Shown here: positions 1 to 6,587 of the stretch, piece after piece
Layout: each line of letters starts with the position of its first letter
How positions within the stretch are numbered: the stretch's first letter is position 1
Assembly: GCA_903829855.1 (NCBI GenBank)
Contig: CAIKRN010000246.1
Coordinates: 1-19,353, forward strand
Length of the DNA: 19,353 nt
Direction: 5' to 3'
Source of the DNA: an uncultured Opitutia bacterium
GTDB taxonomy: Bacteria; Verrucomicrobiota; Verrucomicrobiia; Opitutales; UBA953
Made by a program: the position numbers and the translations under genes
The notes under the pieces: model-generated
Database searches by the model: none
Told to the model about the DNA's origin: nothing
The model's input: the letters and a program-made list of their open reading frames with translations, nothing else

Positions 1-40
1 AGTTAATTTACACGGCGGAAACGCCCACCCTGACGATGCT

Positions 41-64
41 TCACCCCGCCACCCGGCGGGGTGA
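41..64 (-). terminator. GC-rich hairpin downstream of the minus-strand permease operon
   Basis: A perfect 10-bp stem (41-50 with 55-64) closes over a 4-nt loop (51-54). It lies about 35 bp past the stop codon of the last gene of the operon, where a transcription end is expected. There is no U-run after it in the minus-strand direction, so a classical intrinsic terminator is not demonstrated. It could also be an RNA-stabilising hairpin or an extragenic palindrome. Confidence 0.3.
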
Positions 65-98
65 TTCATTTACGGAGGTCAGCGACTGCCCCCAGCGT

Positions 99-362
99 TC
101 AGTTAATCTTATTCCAGCCGCCCTTACCGTCCTTCTCCAGCCTCTGAAAGCCAGCCTGGGCAAGCCGCTTGTCGCTCACGGCCTGCTTCATCGCCCCATC
201 CCCATACTTGGTCGTAAGGGTCGGCGATTCCAAGACACGGCGGCAGGCCTCCTTCGTCACTGGGTGGTGTGTGAAGTCAGGAGCATCGGCCGGCAGCTCC
301 ACTTCAAACTCCAAGCCCTCCGCCCCGTCGGCCTTGATCACGATATATCGGCGAAGCGGCAT
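99..362 (-). CDS. Small FmdB-like (zf-ribbon_8-like) protein without the Cys knuckles
   Basis: An 87-residue soluble protein and the last gene of the permease operon; its ATG lies 3 bp after the upstream permease stop. The layout resembles FmdB-type zinc-ribbon proteins: MPLRRY start, a FEVEL strand near residues 19-23, a HPVTKEACRRV segment near residues 33-43, and a basic tail ending GGWNKIN. In canonical FmdB proteins the two turns carry CxxC pairs that bind zinc. Here the first turn (ADGAEG) has no Cys and the second keeps only one, so zinc binding in the usual way is unlikely. The family assignment comes from remembered pattern, not from a search. FmdB proteins are often called regulators, but their role is poorly defined. 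No Shine-Dalgarno sequence precedes the start. Confidence 0.7.
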   Translation of the reverse strand: MPLRRYIVIKADGAEGLEFEVELPADAPDFTHHPVTKEACRRVLESPTLTTKYGDGAMKQAVSDKRLAQAGFQRLEKDGKGGWNKIN

Positions 363-365
363 GGG

Positions 366-1232
366 TTACTTGCGGGAGGAACGCGGATCAAAGGCGTCGC
401 GCAGCCCATCGCCGAGGAAGTTGAGCGAGAGCAATGTGAGGGCGAAGACCACCGAAGGCGAGATAAGGAGCCAAGGGCACTCCTCCATGATATCGGCCCC
501 TTCCTTGATCATCAGACCCCAGGAGGTCATCGGTGCCTTCACCCCAAGCCCCAAGAAGCTCACAAAGGCCTCTAACAGCATCACGCCAGGCACGGTCAGG
601 GTTGCGCAGATGGCGATAGTGCCGGCGAGGTTGGGGAGGTAATGATTCCGGAAGATACCGAAGCGCGATTGCCCGAGCGCCTCGGCGGCCTGTACGAACT
701 GCGAGTTGCGTAACTCGCGGGTCTGATTGCGAATAATCCGTGCCATGGTGAGCCAAGAGACGCCGCCCACAGCGAGGAAGATCATCGTCATACTCTGCTT
801 AAAGACAACGGTACAGAGAATCACGATGAGCGTGAGCGGCAGTGTACTCACGATATCAACCCCGCGCATCATCATATCCTCCGCCCGCCCACCCATCTCG
901 ACAGCCAGCACGCCATAGCAAATGCCGAGGAGTAAGGCGACGGTCGTCGCAATCAGGCCCACGAAGAGCGAAATCATCCCGCCCTGCATGAGGCGCGACA
1001 AGACATCGCGACCAAGCAAATCAGTGCCCAGCCAATGGGCGGCGGACGGCGCCATCGCGCTGCTGGCGAGATTCTGCTCCATGTACGGATACGGCGCGAT
1101 CAAAGGCGACAGGAAGCAGACCGCGGAGATCGACAGGAGGAAGCACGCCGACCAGACCGCCGCCCGGTCCTTTAGGAAACGTTGCCATCCGCTCTCGGAG
1201 GCGACGATAGGCGTGGAAGAGATTTCGTTCAT
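366..1232 (-). CDS. OppC/DppC-type ABC transporter permease
   Basis: A 288-residue inner-membrane permease of the peptide/nickel ABC importer family. It forms a heterodimer with the OppB-type protein encoded just upstream and moves a substrate delivered by a periplasmic binding protein. The sequence shows the OppC N-terminal pattern: a soluble tail, a first membrane helix near residues 30-46, then APYPY and a HWLGTDLLGRDVLSRL motif near residues 66-81 typical of OppC/DppC. Further hydrophobic helices follow. The EAA coupling loop lies near residues 180-202 (AAEALGQSRFGIFRNHYLPN), the contact site for the ATPase. Its ATG overlaps the oppB-type stop by 4 bp (ATGA), suggesting translational coupling. 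Substrate cannot be deduced; peptides are the default. No ATPase gene is visible in the window. Confidence 0.93.
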   Translation of the reverse strand: MNEISSTPIVASESGWQRFLKDRAAVWSACFLLSISAVCFLSPLIAPYPYMEQNLASSAMAPSAAHWLGTDLLGRDVLSRLMQGGMISLFVGLIATTVALLLGICYGVLAVEMGGRAEDMMMRGVDIVSTLPLTLIVILCTVVFKQSMTMIFLAVGGVSWLTMARIIRNQTRELRNSQFVQAAEALGQSRFGIFRNHYLPNLAGTIAICATLTVPGVMLLEAFVSFLGLGVKAPMTSWGLMIKEGADIMEECPWLLISPSVVFALTLLSLNFLGDGLRDAFDPRSSRK

Positions 1233-2146
1233 CGTCCGCGCGCCACCTTAGGATTGAGCGCTGCATTCGCGAGGTCAGCGGCGAGATTAAGGAAGAGCAG
1301 CGCGACGGCGTAGATAATGGTGGTACCAAGGATCAACATGACATCACGGTTGATGATGGCGGTGACGAAAAGGCGACCCATACCGGGCACATCAAAGAGC
1401 GACTCAATGACAAAGGAGCCCGAGACGAGTCCAGCCGCCGCGGGCCCCAGATAAGTGACGACAGGCAGAAGGGCATTACGAAGCGCATGGACAAACCAGA
1501 CGCGCAGCGGCGGCACGCCCTTGGCGCGCGCGGTTCGGACGTAATCCAGCGAGCGCACTTCCATCAGCGAACCGCGCGTCAGGCGGGCCAGCGGGGCCGC
1601 GGTGATTAATCCGAGGGTGCAAGCGGGCAGCACGTAGTGTACGGCCGAGCCCCATCCGCACGGGGGCAGCCAGCCCAAACCCAGCGCGAAGACGAGCGCA
1701 AGAATCGGGCCGAGCACAAAAGAGGGTACACAAATCCCAATCAGTGTGAAGCCCATCGGGACGCGATCGAGCCAGCTATTCGGCCGAGAAGCTGCCAGCA
1801 CCCCCACGGGCACGCCGATGAGCACCGCCATTAAGAGCGAAACCAGCCCGAGAGAAAACGAGACGCCAATCCGCGCGCCAATCACTTCACTCACCGACCA
1901 GCCAGGATACTTAATGGAAGGGCCGAGATCACCCTTCACTAAGTTAGTCATATAGTGGACGAGCTGCGTCGGCAGCGAATTATTCAAACCATAATAGGCC
2001 TCGAGCCGCGCTTTTACTTCCGCCGGCAACGGGCGCTCTTTATCAAAGGGGCCACCGGGCACGGCATGTGCTAGAAAAAAAGTCGCCGTAATGACCACGA
2101 GCAGGACCGGGATCATCTCCAGCAGCCTGCGCAGGACGTAAGCCAT
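1229..2146 (-). CDS. OppB/DppB-type ABC transporter permease
   Basis: A 305-residue inner-membrane permease, partner of the OppC-type protein downstream. The N-terminus (MAYVLRRLLEMIPVLLVV) is the standard OppB/DppB start. A periplasmic segment with the family-typical VPGGPFD and LNNSLPTQ stretches follows, then five more hydrophobic helices. The EAA-like loop is near residues 201-229 (DYVRTARAKGVPPLRVWFVH). Length matches the family. The start codon shares one base with the stop of the preceding lipoprotein gene (TGATG), and the 3' end overlaps the next permease by 4 bp, so the three genes are read as one unit. An AGGAAA sequence lies about 8 bp before the ATG inside the lipoprotein gene, one of the few Shine-Dalgarno-like sites in the window. 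Confidence 0.93.
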   Translation of the reverse strand: MAYVLRRLLEMIPVLLVVITATFFLAHAVPGGPFDKERPLPAEVKARLEAYYGLNNSLPTQLVHYMTNLVKGDLGPSIKYPGWSVSEVIGARIGVSFSLGLVSLLMAVLIGVPVGVLAASRPNSWLDRVPMGFTLIGICVPSFVLGPILALVFALGLGWLPPCGWGSAVHYVLPACTLGLITAAPLARLTRGSLMEVRSLDYVRTARAKGVPPLRVWFVHALRNALLPVVTYLGPAAAGLVSGSFVIESLFDVPGMGRLFVTAIINRDVMLILGTTIIYAVALLFLNLAADLANAALNPKVARGR

Positions 2147-2430
2147 CAGCGATTTCCTGCCGCTTCCTTGACGCGCTTTTCCAACTCCGCCGTCGTGGGA
2201 GCCGGCGGAATGCCGCGCGCGTCCTTATTCGTCCAACCCATCTTCAGCGCGAGCGCCTTATATTCCTCCGGATTGAGCGTGCCTTCGGCCTTGAGGCGTG
2301 CCTTGCGCTCGTCGGTGTCATTGAGCATACTTTGCTCTAAGGCCGCTTGGCTTTGCTTGGAGTCATTCGAACTGCACCCCGCACAGAGCAGCAACGTTAG
2401 CAGCATCAGTAGGAGTGAGGGCGTCTTCAT
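2146..2430 (-). CDS. Small predicted lipoprotein in the permease operon
   Basis: A 94-residue protein with a lipoprotein signal: Met-Lys, a Leu-rich core, then CAGC with the acylated Cys at residue 19. The mature part is about 76 residues, charged and likely helical, with no further hydrophobic segment. It is far too short to be the roughly 500-residue solute-binding protein that normally goes with OppB/OppC, although it sits where that gene often lies. It overlaps the oppB-type start by one base and follows the DCC gene by 10 bp. I do not recognise a family. An accessory role near the transporter in the periplasm is an inference from position only. Confidence 0.75.
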   Translation of the reverse strand: MKTPSLLLMLLTLLLCAGCSSNDSKQSQAALEQSMLNDTDERKARLKAEGTLNPEEYKALALKMGWTNKDARGIPPAPTTAELEKRVKEAAGNR

Positions 2431-2440
2431 GGATAAGTTT

Positions 2441-2827
2441 CTATTCCGCGAGGTCGTACGGGCTCAAGCGCGTACAGGTGGCCGGCCCCGCGAAACGATG
2501 CCGGCGGCGGGCGACCTGGTCGTAGATGAAGTCGCCAAGCGACGAGGGCCAGAACCACCCCAGCCAAGCCAGCAACCTCCACCCCCCGCCGAGCTCCCGC
2601 AAAAGGACGAGGACGGCAGCCGATCGGACAAGCCGACGTGACCCATCCCAAACGACAAGTGTACCCTGGTCGCCGCCAGGCGGCTCGCCAGCGATACGGG
2701 CGACCTCGCCCTGGTTCGTGGCAAAGACCATGCCTCCAACAGCGTTACGGCGGGCTAGCCATGCCGCCGTGCCGTTACACAGCGCACAAGTGCCGTCAAT
2801 CAGCACGACCAGTGGCGTTTTCCGCAT
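2441..2827 (-). CDS. DCC (DUF393) family thiol-disulfide oxidoreductase-like protein
   Basis: A 128-residue soluble protein of the DUF393/DCC family. The defining motif is at the N-terminus: D11-G-T-C14-A-L-C17-N-G, a thioredoxin-like CxxC preceded by the conserved Asp. The family C-terminal pattern, a Tyr-Asp pair followed by a run of Arg, is seen near residues 107-117 (IYDQVARRRHR). Length agrees with the family. Redox activity is assumed from the CxxC; physiological partners are not established. It is the first gene of the minus-strand operon, 10 bp before the lipoprotein gene, with about 136 bp to the divergent tRNA gene for control elements. No Shine-Dalgarno sequence precedes the ATG. 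Confidence 0.85.
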   Translation of the reverse strand: MRKTPLVVLIDGTCALCNGTAAWLARRNAVGGMVFATNQGEVARIAGEPPGGDQGTLVVWDGSRRLVRSAAVLVLLRELGGGWRLLAWLGWFWPSSLGDFIYDQVARRRHRFAGPATCTRLSPYDLAE

Positions 2828-2963
2828 AGGCCGAGCCTAAGCGATGCCTCGCAGGTGTGAAGGGGCAATATTACACTCCCTCAACTTCAGAAAGGGCCTT
2901 TAAGTACAGCGAAAGCGCTTGTCATGGGCACAACTGAGTGCCAAGTTGCCCATCCTGTTGGCC
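2828..2963. other. Divergent intergenic region between the DCC gene and tRNA-Tyr, with an inverted repeat
   Basis: Both flanking units must be transcribed outward from here. On the minus strand TAATAT (2873 down to 2868), preceded by TG, is a possible -10 for the DCC operon, without a convincing -35. On the plus strand TTGTCA (2919-2924) is a possible -35 for the tRNA, but the expected -10 position is poor. An imperfect inverted repeat spans 2925-2952: TGGGC plus AACT on the left, AGTT plus GCCCA on the right, a 2-nt bulge and an 8-nt loop. It lies where it could be an operator or a processing hairpin just ahead of the tRNA. These calls are weak. Confidence 0.3.
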
Positions 2964-3050
2964 GGAAGGGTATCCAAGTGGCTAAAGGTCGCGGACTGTA
3001 AATCCGTTCAGCTTCGCTGTTCGTGGGTTCGAATCCCACCCCTTCCACCA
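2964..3050 (+). tRNA. tRNA-Tyr, anticodon GTA
   Basis: An 87-nt class II tRNA with encoded CCA (3048-3050). The acceptor stem pairs 2964-2970 with 3040-3046 (7 bp) and the discriminator base is A3047. The anticodon stem is 2991-2995 with 3003-3007, and loop CTGTAAA carries GTA at 2998-3000. The long variable arm has a 4-bp stem (3009-3012 with 3016-3019), typical of bacterial tRNA-Tyr. The T arm pairs 3023-3027 with 3035-3039 around TTCGAAT. The D stem is short, with a possible T-T mismatch at its outer pair. A single copy precedes rpsT. Confidence 0.97.
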
Positions 3051-3061
3051 GCAGGACGTTT

Positions 3062-3084
3062 GAGGCCCCTCCAAAGGGGGCCTC
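3062..3084 (+). terminator. Hairpin after tRNA-Tyr
   Basis: A perfect 8-bp stem (3062-3069 with 3077-3084, GAGGCCCC and its complement) closes over a 7-nt loop, 11 bp after the tRNA CCA end. The following bases are CT-rich but contain no real T-run. It is a plausible but weak terminator, or a 3' processing boundary, for the tRNA transcript. rpsT starts 67 bp further on. Confidence 0.5.
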
Positions 3085-3151
3085 TCCCTGTCTGAATCCC
3101 TCAAATCCGCGTTGACTCCGAGGGCCCGCCCCGGCTTCCCTATTCGCACAC

Positions 3152-3397
3152 ATGGCCAACATCAAAGCTAACAAGAAGAGCATCCGCCAGACCGCCCGTC
3201 GTGCTGAGCACAATAAGGTCGTCCGCACCCGCCTGAAGTCCCTCGTCAAGAGCCTCACGGGTGACAACGTCGCCGCCAGCGCCTCCCAGGTTGCCTCCGC
3301 CGCCGACAAGGCCGCTAAGACCGGCGTGATTCATCGCAACAAGGCGAACCGCATCAAGGCTCGCCTCGCGAAGAAGCTCGCTGCCGCCAAGAAGTAA
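3152..3397 (+). CDS. rpsT: 30S ribosomal protein S20
   Basis: An 81-residue, highly basic protein that binds 16S rRNA early in assembly of the small subunit. The sequence is classic S20: MANIKANKKSIRQT at the start, repeated basic helices through the middle, and the IHRNKANRIKARLAK segment near residues 60-74. Length is at the short end of the family, which is commonly 85-90 residues. A TTGACT box at 3112-3117 could be a -35, but no -10 sits at the right distance; TATTCG at 3141-3146 is too far from it and too close to the ATG for a normal leader. No Shine-Dalgarno sequence precedes the start. A strong intrinsic terminator follows 20 bp after the stop. Confidence 0.97.
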   Translation: MANIKANKKSIRQTARRAEHNKVVRTRLKSLVKSLTGDNVAASASQVASAADKAAKTGVIHRNKANRIKARLAKKLAAAKK

Positions 3398-3417
3398 TGC
3401 CCGCGCGGCCGCCCACC

Positions 3418-3448
3418 AACCCCGTCGCCTAGGCGCCGGGGTTTTTTT
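3418..3448 (+). terminator. Strong intrinsic terminator of rpsT
   Basis: An inverted repeat pairs AACCCCG (3418-3424) and CGCC (3426-3429) with GGCG (3432-3435) and CGGGGTT (3437-3443), with one internal T/C mismatch. Seven Ts (3442-3448) follow. This is a textbook Rho-independent terminator for rpsT. It ends only 10 bp before the ATG of the next plus-strand gene at 3459, which leaves almost no space for that gene's own promoter. Confidence 0.9.
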
Positions 3449-3458
3449 GTTCCCGGAT

Positions 3459-4262
3459 ATGCCCGATCAGCCCCCCTCCTCCATCGGTTTCGCCGCCGGC
3501 CTTCTCGGCGAAGAGCCCGTGCGTATGGCAGTCCTTGCCCACGGCCCGGGCTGGGTCGCAATCGCTAAGCCCTCCGGCGTAGCTTTCGAAGAACATCCCT
3601 GGCAAAACGGGGCGCCAACTATTCTCGGCCAACTCCGCACCCAACTCGAAGCGAAGAAGCCTGAGATGGTACGACTCGGACTCGCCGAACCCGCTGCGGT
3701 CTTCGGCCCTGAACCCGAATCCGCCGGGATCGCGATTCTCGCCGACCGCGCTACGACGATGGCAGACTGGCGCGAAGCCCTCGGCTCTGGCGCCTTCAGC
3801 TTCGAATACGAATTCATCGCCCGCACGGAAGATGCCCCCGAAGACCCAGGCCTCTGCGATCTACCCGTCGGCATGGATGATTCCCAAGGCCGGGCGTTCG
3901 TCTCTCACCGTAACGGCAAGCACGCGGAGACGCGCTTCCTGCCCGGCCGGGCCTGCGGCCGCTGGCGCATCTGGACCGCAGAGTCACCCTTCCCCCGCCG
4001 CGATCAGGTCCGCATCCATGCCTCGGAATGCGGCATCCGCATCGCTGGCGAACTCAAGTATGGCCGTACCGGACGTGTGTCCTTGACCGATACCACCATT
4101 AAAGGGCGGCTAAATAAAGGCGAAGATAAGCCGCTCCACAAGGGGCTGCTGCTGCGCCTCGCCCGCGTCACGGGTAAGCTCAATGGTCAGCGCTTTGAAG
4201 TCCTCGCCCCTCGTCCGGATGATTTTGAGACGGTGGTGAAAAGGCTTTCGAAAGGCATCTGA
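3459..4262 (+). CDS. RluA-superfamily pseudouridine synthase-like protein with a degenerate catalytic motif
   Basis: A 267-residue protein with the order of elements of RluA-type rRNA/tRNA pseudouridine synthases. These are an early strand GWVAIAKPSGVAF (residues 31-43, compare the usual V-x-KPxG-x-x-x-H), GKHAETRF (153-160, compare GKxAxTxF), RRDQVRIHASECG (180-192, compare TGRTHQIRVHL) and GELKYG (197-202). Active enzymes carry HRLDxxTSG with the essential Asp. The equivalent stretch here is F82-G-P-E85-P-E-S-A-G90, so the catalytic Asp is replaced by Glu and the His, Arg and Thr-Ser are lost. It is probably not a standard synthase; an RNA-binding or regulatory role is possible. I chose ATG 3459 because the in-frame TTG at 3447 lies inside the rpsT terminator; Met23 is another option. 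Its stop abuts the stop of the convergent gene with no gap. Confidence 0.85.
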   Translation: MPDQPPSSIGFAAGLLGEEPVRMAVLAHGPGWVAIAKPSGVAFEEHPWQNGAPTILGQLRTQLEAKKPEMVRLGLAEPAAVFGPEPESAGIAILADRATTMADWREALGSGAFSFEYEFIARTEDAPEDPGLCDLPVGMDDSQGRAFVSHRNGKHAETRFLPGRACGRWRIWTAESPFPRRDQVRIHASECGIRIAGELKYGRTGRVSLTDTTIKGRLNKGEDKPLHKGLLLRLARVTGKLNGQRFEVLAPRPDDFETVVKRLSKGI

Positions 4263-4877
4263 TTAACCGCCCGACGGGAAGCGCAGCGAGAAACGGTCGA
4301 GCGTGCGGGCGTATCCGTCCGGGCTGTTCAGTCGTCCGATGGGCGCATAGTGCGCGTAATCCACTTTCCATGTGAGCGGATCGGCAATCCCCTCGCGCAC
4401 GTGGGCGAGCAAGATTTCCACGACCACCAGACGGTTCTCGCCGTAACGACGAATCTCCAGCACCCGACATTCCAACGCCACCGGACATTCGACCAAGACG
4501 GGGGGCCGCACCCGCTCGGCGGGATGCGTGGTGAAACCCGCCCGCGACACTTCGCTCACGCCCGGAGGTAACGGACGAGCGCACTCAACCATCATCGCTG
4601 CGACCGCTTCGTCGCAGAGATGAATCACGCATTCGCCGTTGGCGATGAGGTTCGCCGCTGTGTCTTTGGGCGTGCCATCGTCTCGATCGGCCGGGGCAAG
4701 CACCGCAATCGGTGGTTCGGCGCCCATGACATTGAAAAAGGAGAATGGCGCGGCGTTGATATTGCCGGCCGCATCCACCGTGGTCACCAAGGCGATGGGG
4801 CGAGGGACAACAAGCCCCGCGAGCAACTTATAGGCCCGGTCGCCCGGGTGGGCGGAGACATCGAACCGCAGGCTCAT
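4263..4877 (-). CDS. Flavin reductase-like, FMN-binding split-barrel protein
   Basis: A 204-residue soluble protein of the flavin reductase-like domain family (DIM6/NTAB, FMN-binding split barrel). Such proteins bind FMN and act as flavin reductases or partners of oxygenases. The recognisable core lies near residues 22-60: VVPRPIALVTTVDAAG, then NINAAPFSFFNVMG and PPIAVLAP. Segments around CPVALECRVLEIRRYGENRLVVVE (about 130-153) match the second half of the fold. Length is normal. It is the last gene of the ileS operon and overlaps lspA by 4 bp (ATGA). Substrate and physiological electron donor cannot be read from the sequence. Confidence 0.88.
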   Translation of the reverse strand: MSLRFDVSAHPGDRAYKLLAGLVVPRPIALVTTVDAAGNINAAPFSFFNVMGAEPPIAVLAPADRDDGTPKDTAANLIANGECVIHLCDEAVAAMMVECARPLPPGVSEVSRAGFTTHPAERVRPPVLVECPVALECRVLEIRRYGENRLVVVEILLAHVREGIADPLTWKVDYAHYAPIGRLNSPDGYARTLDRFSLRFPSGG

Positions 4878-5443
4878 GCCGCGGGCGGCGAATCTTCACC
4901 GCCCTGCGAGATGATCGCTTCGCGCCGCCGACGGTCATGCCGGTACGACATGATAATGTAGAGGCCGACCCCCACACAGATACAGGAGTCTGCCACATTG
5001 AAGGCCGGGAAACGGTAATACGGCAGGTGCACGTCGATGAAGTCGATAACGTGGTCGCCGAACAGGCGGTCGCGGACATTCCCAAGGGTGCCGCCGACAA
5101 ACAATCCGAAAGCCAGCTGGCCACCCTGCAGCTCGCGCAGGAGCGGCTGACGCCAGCGCCAGATGAGCGCGACCACCGCAAGTGCGAGGAAGATGAGGAA
5201 CGGACGGACGTCGTGCTCGGCACCCAGCCCCCAGGCAGCACCCTTGTTCCCAACATGCACGAGCCACAGGCGGTCAAACAACATAATCGGCGAGCGGTCA
5301 GGCTCGCTGCTAGGATTGTAAACCCAGTCGTTCAGAAAACGTAGAGGAAACTTCCGTACGACGAGCAGCTTGGTCGCGACGTCCGCAACGATCGCGACCA
5401 GACAGACCGTCCAGAAGGACAGATAGGGCCGGAGCCGGGACAT
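4874..5443 (-). CDS. lspA: Lipoprotein signal peptidase (signal peptidase II)
   Basis: A 189-residue inner-membrane aspartyl protease that cleaves the signal peptide from prolipoproteins after diacylglyceryl transfer. Conserved blocks appear in order: DVATKLLV in the first helix, GNKGAAWGL, GGTLGNVRDRLFGDHVIDFID, and FNVADSCICVG. The catalytic Asp residues lie in the last two blocks (VIDFI and NVADS). Four hydrophobic segments fit the family topology. The protein is slightly longer than the usual 160-170 residues, with a charged C-terminal tail rich in Arg then Asp/Glu/Pro. It follows the DksA-like gene by 17 bp and overlaps the flavin-reductase-like gene by 4 bp. It would act on lipoproteins such as the one encoded at 2146-2430. 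Confidence 0.96.
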   Translation of the reverse strand: MSRLRPYLSFWTVCLVAIVADVATKLLVVRKFPLRFLNDWVYNPSSEPDRSPIMLFDRLWLVHVGNKGAAWGLGAEHDVRPFLIFLALAVVALIWRWRQPLLRELQGGQLAFGLFVGGTLGNVRDRLFGDHVIDFIDVHLPYYRFPAFNVADSCICVGVGLYIIMSYRHDRRRREAIISQGGEDSPPAA

Positions 5444-5460
5444 CGTGGAAGTGGACGCGC

Positions 5461-6576
5461 TCAGGTATCGCTGGGGTCTTCCTCGCCACCACCGCCGCCG
5501 GTGCCGAAGCCGACTTCATCGCCCACTTCGCCCAGCGGATTGCCACCACGACGTCGATGAGCCCGACGATTACGTTCCAACTCCTTCTGGCCTTCCAGTG
5601 AGTAGCGGGTGAAGGGTACAGCCATCAAACGGGCGGCTGGAATGGGCTTGCCGTTAATTTCGCAGGTGCCGTACGAGCCGTTCTTCATGCGCTCGATCGC
5701 ATCCGCGATTTCCTTCAATCCTTCCTGCTCATTGGAAATGAGCGAAAGCGCGAAGTCGCGGTCGGCGGTGTCGGTGCCCGCATCAGCCAAGTGCTGAGAG
5801 TAGCCCGAAAGATCGCCGGCATCATCCTTGCCAGACTTCTTGAGGGCTTCTTCGGAATGGAAGGCCAACCCTTTGTGCAGCGCGTCGCGCATGTCCGTGA
5901 GGAGGCGATAGTAGCGGCGGAATTTTTCGGGGACCTGCTTAGATTCGTCGACAAAGCCAGCGCCCTTGCGGAAAGGATTCGCTCCGCCCAGGAGGTCGGA
6001 AATCGAGGCCGCGGCGACATTGTGCGACCGATTGCTCTGCGAGCGGGCGGCGGCGGCGGCTTTCTCACGCGCCTTGCGCTCCTCTTCGGGCACCCAGACG
6101 TTCAGCTTCACTTTCGACTTATTTCGCTTTTCGAGATACTGCTTAAGGTCGGCGATGGTATAGTACTGGAGCTTAACGCGCGGAGGCGGAGGCTCCATGG
6201 CTCCCGACTGCTCATGGGCACCGCGATGCTTATCGAGAATTTTCTTCTGCGTCGCATGATCCACCTTCGGCTCCTTGACGGCCTTGCCCGCCTTGGGCGC
6301 AGGCAGGGTCTTGGCACCCTTGAGGGGCGCCACGACGGGGGCCTTGGCGTTCTTTGCGACCGGCATGGCCTTGCCGCCCTTAAGCGGAGGCGACGAGGCT
6401 TTGCCTTTGGACGCCGCTACCTTAGGGGCCACTTTGGCTAAAGGCTTGGCGGCAGTCTTCGCCGCCGGCTTGGCCGCGGGTTTAGCTGCGGGTTTAGCTG
6501 CGGGTTTAACCTTGGCCTTAGTGTCAGGGGTGGGCTTTTTCGCGGCAGGTTTCTTGGGGTCAGGCTTCTTAGACAT
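5461..6576 (-). CDS. DksA/TraR-like protein with a long Lys/Ala/Pro-rich N-terminal tail
   Basis: A 371-residue protein. Residues 1-105 are a low-complexity basic tail with repeated KPAA units, resembling histone H1-like tails. Residues 133-210 are a charged linker of unknown type. Residues 215-340 match the DksA/TraR family: a long coiled-coil with an acidic turn (ADAGTDTADRDF, 264-275), then RMKNGSYGTCEINGKPIPAARL (296-317). DksA binds RNA polymerase through its secondary channel and adjusts transcription. The zinc ribbon is degenerate: of the four Cys in canonical DksA only C305 is kept, with N308, S326 and G329 at the other positions. The C-terminus is Gly- then acid-rich. It lies 11 bp after ileS and 17 bp before lspA. 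Whether it still binds polymerase, DNA or both is open. Confidence 0.88.
   Translation of the reverse strand: MSKKPDPKKPAAKKPTPDTKAKVKPAAKPAAKPAAKPAAKTAAKPLAKVAPKVAASKGKASSPPLKGGKAMPVAKNAKAPVVAPLKGAKTLPAPKAGKAVKEPKVDHATQKKILDKHRGAHEQSGAMEPPPPRVKLQYYTIADLKQYLEKRNKSKVKLNVWVPEEERKAREKAAAAARSQSNRSHNVAAASISDLLGGANPFRKGAGFVDESKQVPEKFRRYYRLLTDMRDALHKGLAFHSEEALKKSGKDDAGDLSGYSQHLADAGTDTADRDFALSLISNEQEGLKEIADAIERMKNGSYGTCEINGKPIPAARLMAVPFTRYSLEGQKELERNRRAHRRRGGNPLGEVGDEVGFGTGGGGGEEDPSDT
6476..6508. repeat. 12-bp tandem repeat in the basic tail of the DksA-like gene
   Basis: The unit GCGGGTTTAGCT (plus strand) is repeated perfectly 2.75 times. It encodes part of the KPAA repeats (Lys-Pro-Ala-Ala) in the tail. 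Identical codons in adjacent units indicate recent slippage expansion rather than old conserved repeats. Confidence 0.85.
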
Positions 6577-6587
6577 CGGGAGTGGAA

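Noticed and set aside
1..69. Open minus-strand frame from ATG at 69 to the left edge (MNHPAGWRGEASSG...)
   Set aside because: Only 23 codons before the window edge, running through the hairpin at 41-64. Too short to support as a gene; may be an extragenic palindrome region.
2146..2430. Lipoprotein as a truncated OppA-type binding protein
   Set aside because: It has its own start, lipobox and coupled stop and shows no binding-protein motif, so it is a complete small gene rather than a fragment.
3447..3458. TTG start for the RluA-like gene
   Set aside because: The TTG uses the last Ts of the rpsT terminator; the ATG at 3459 in the same frame is more likely.
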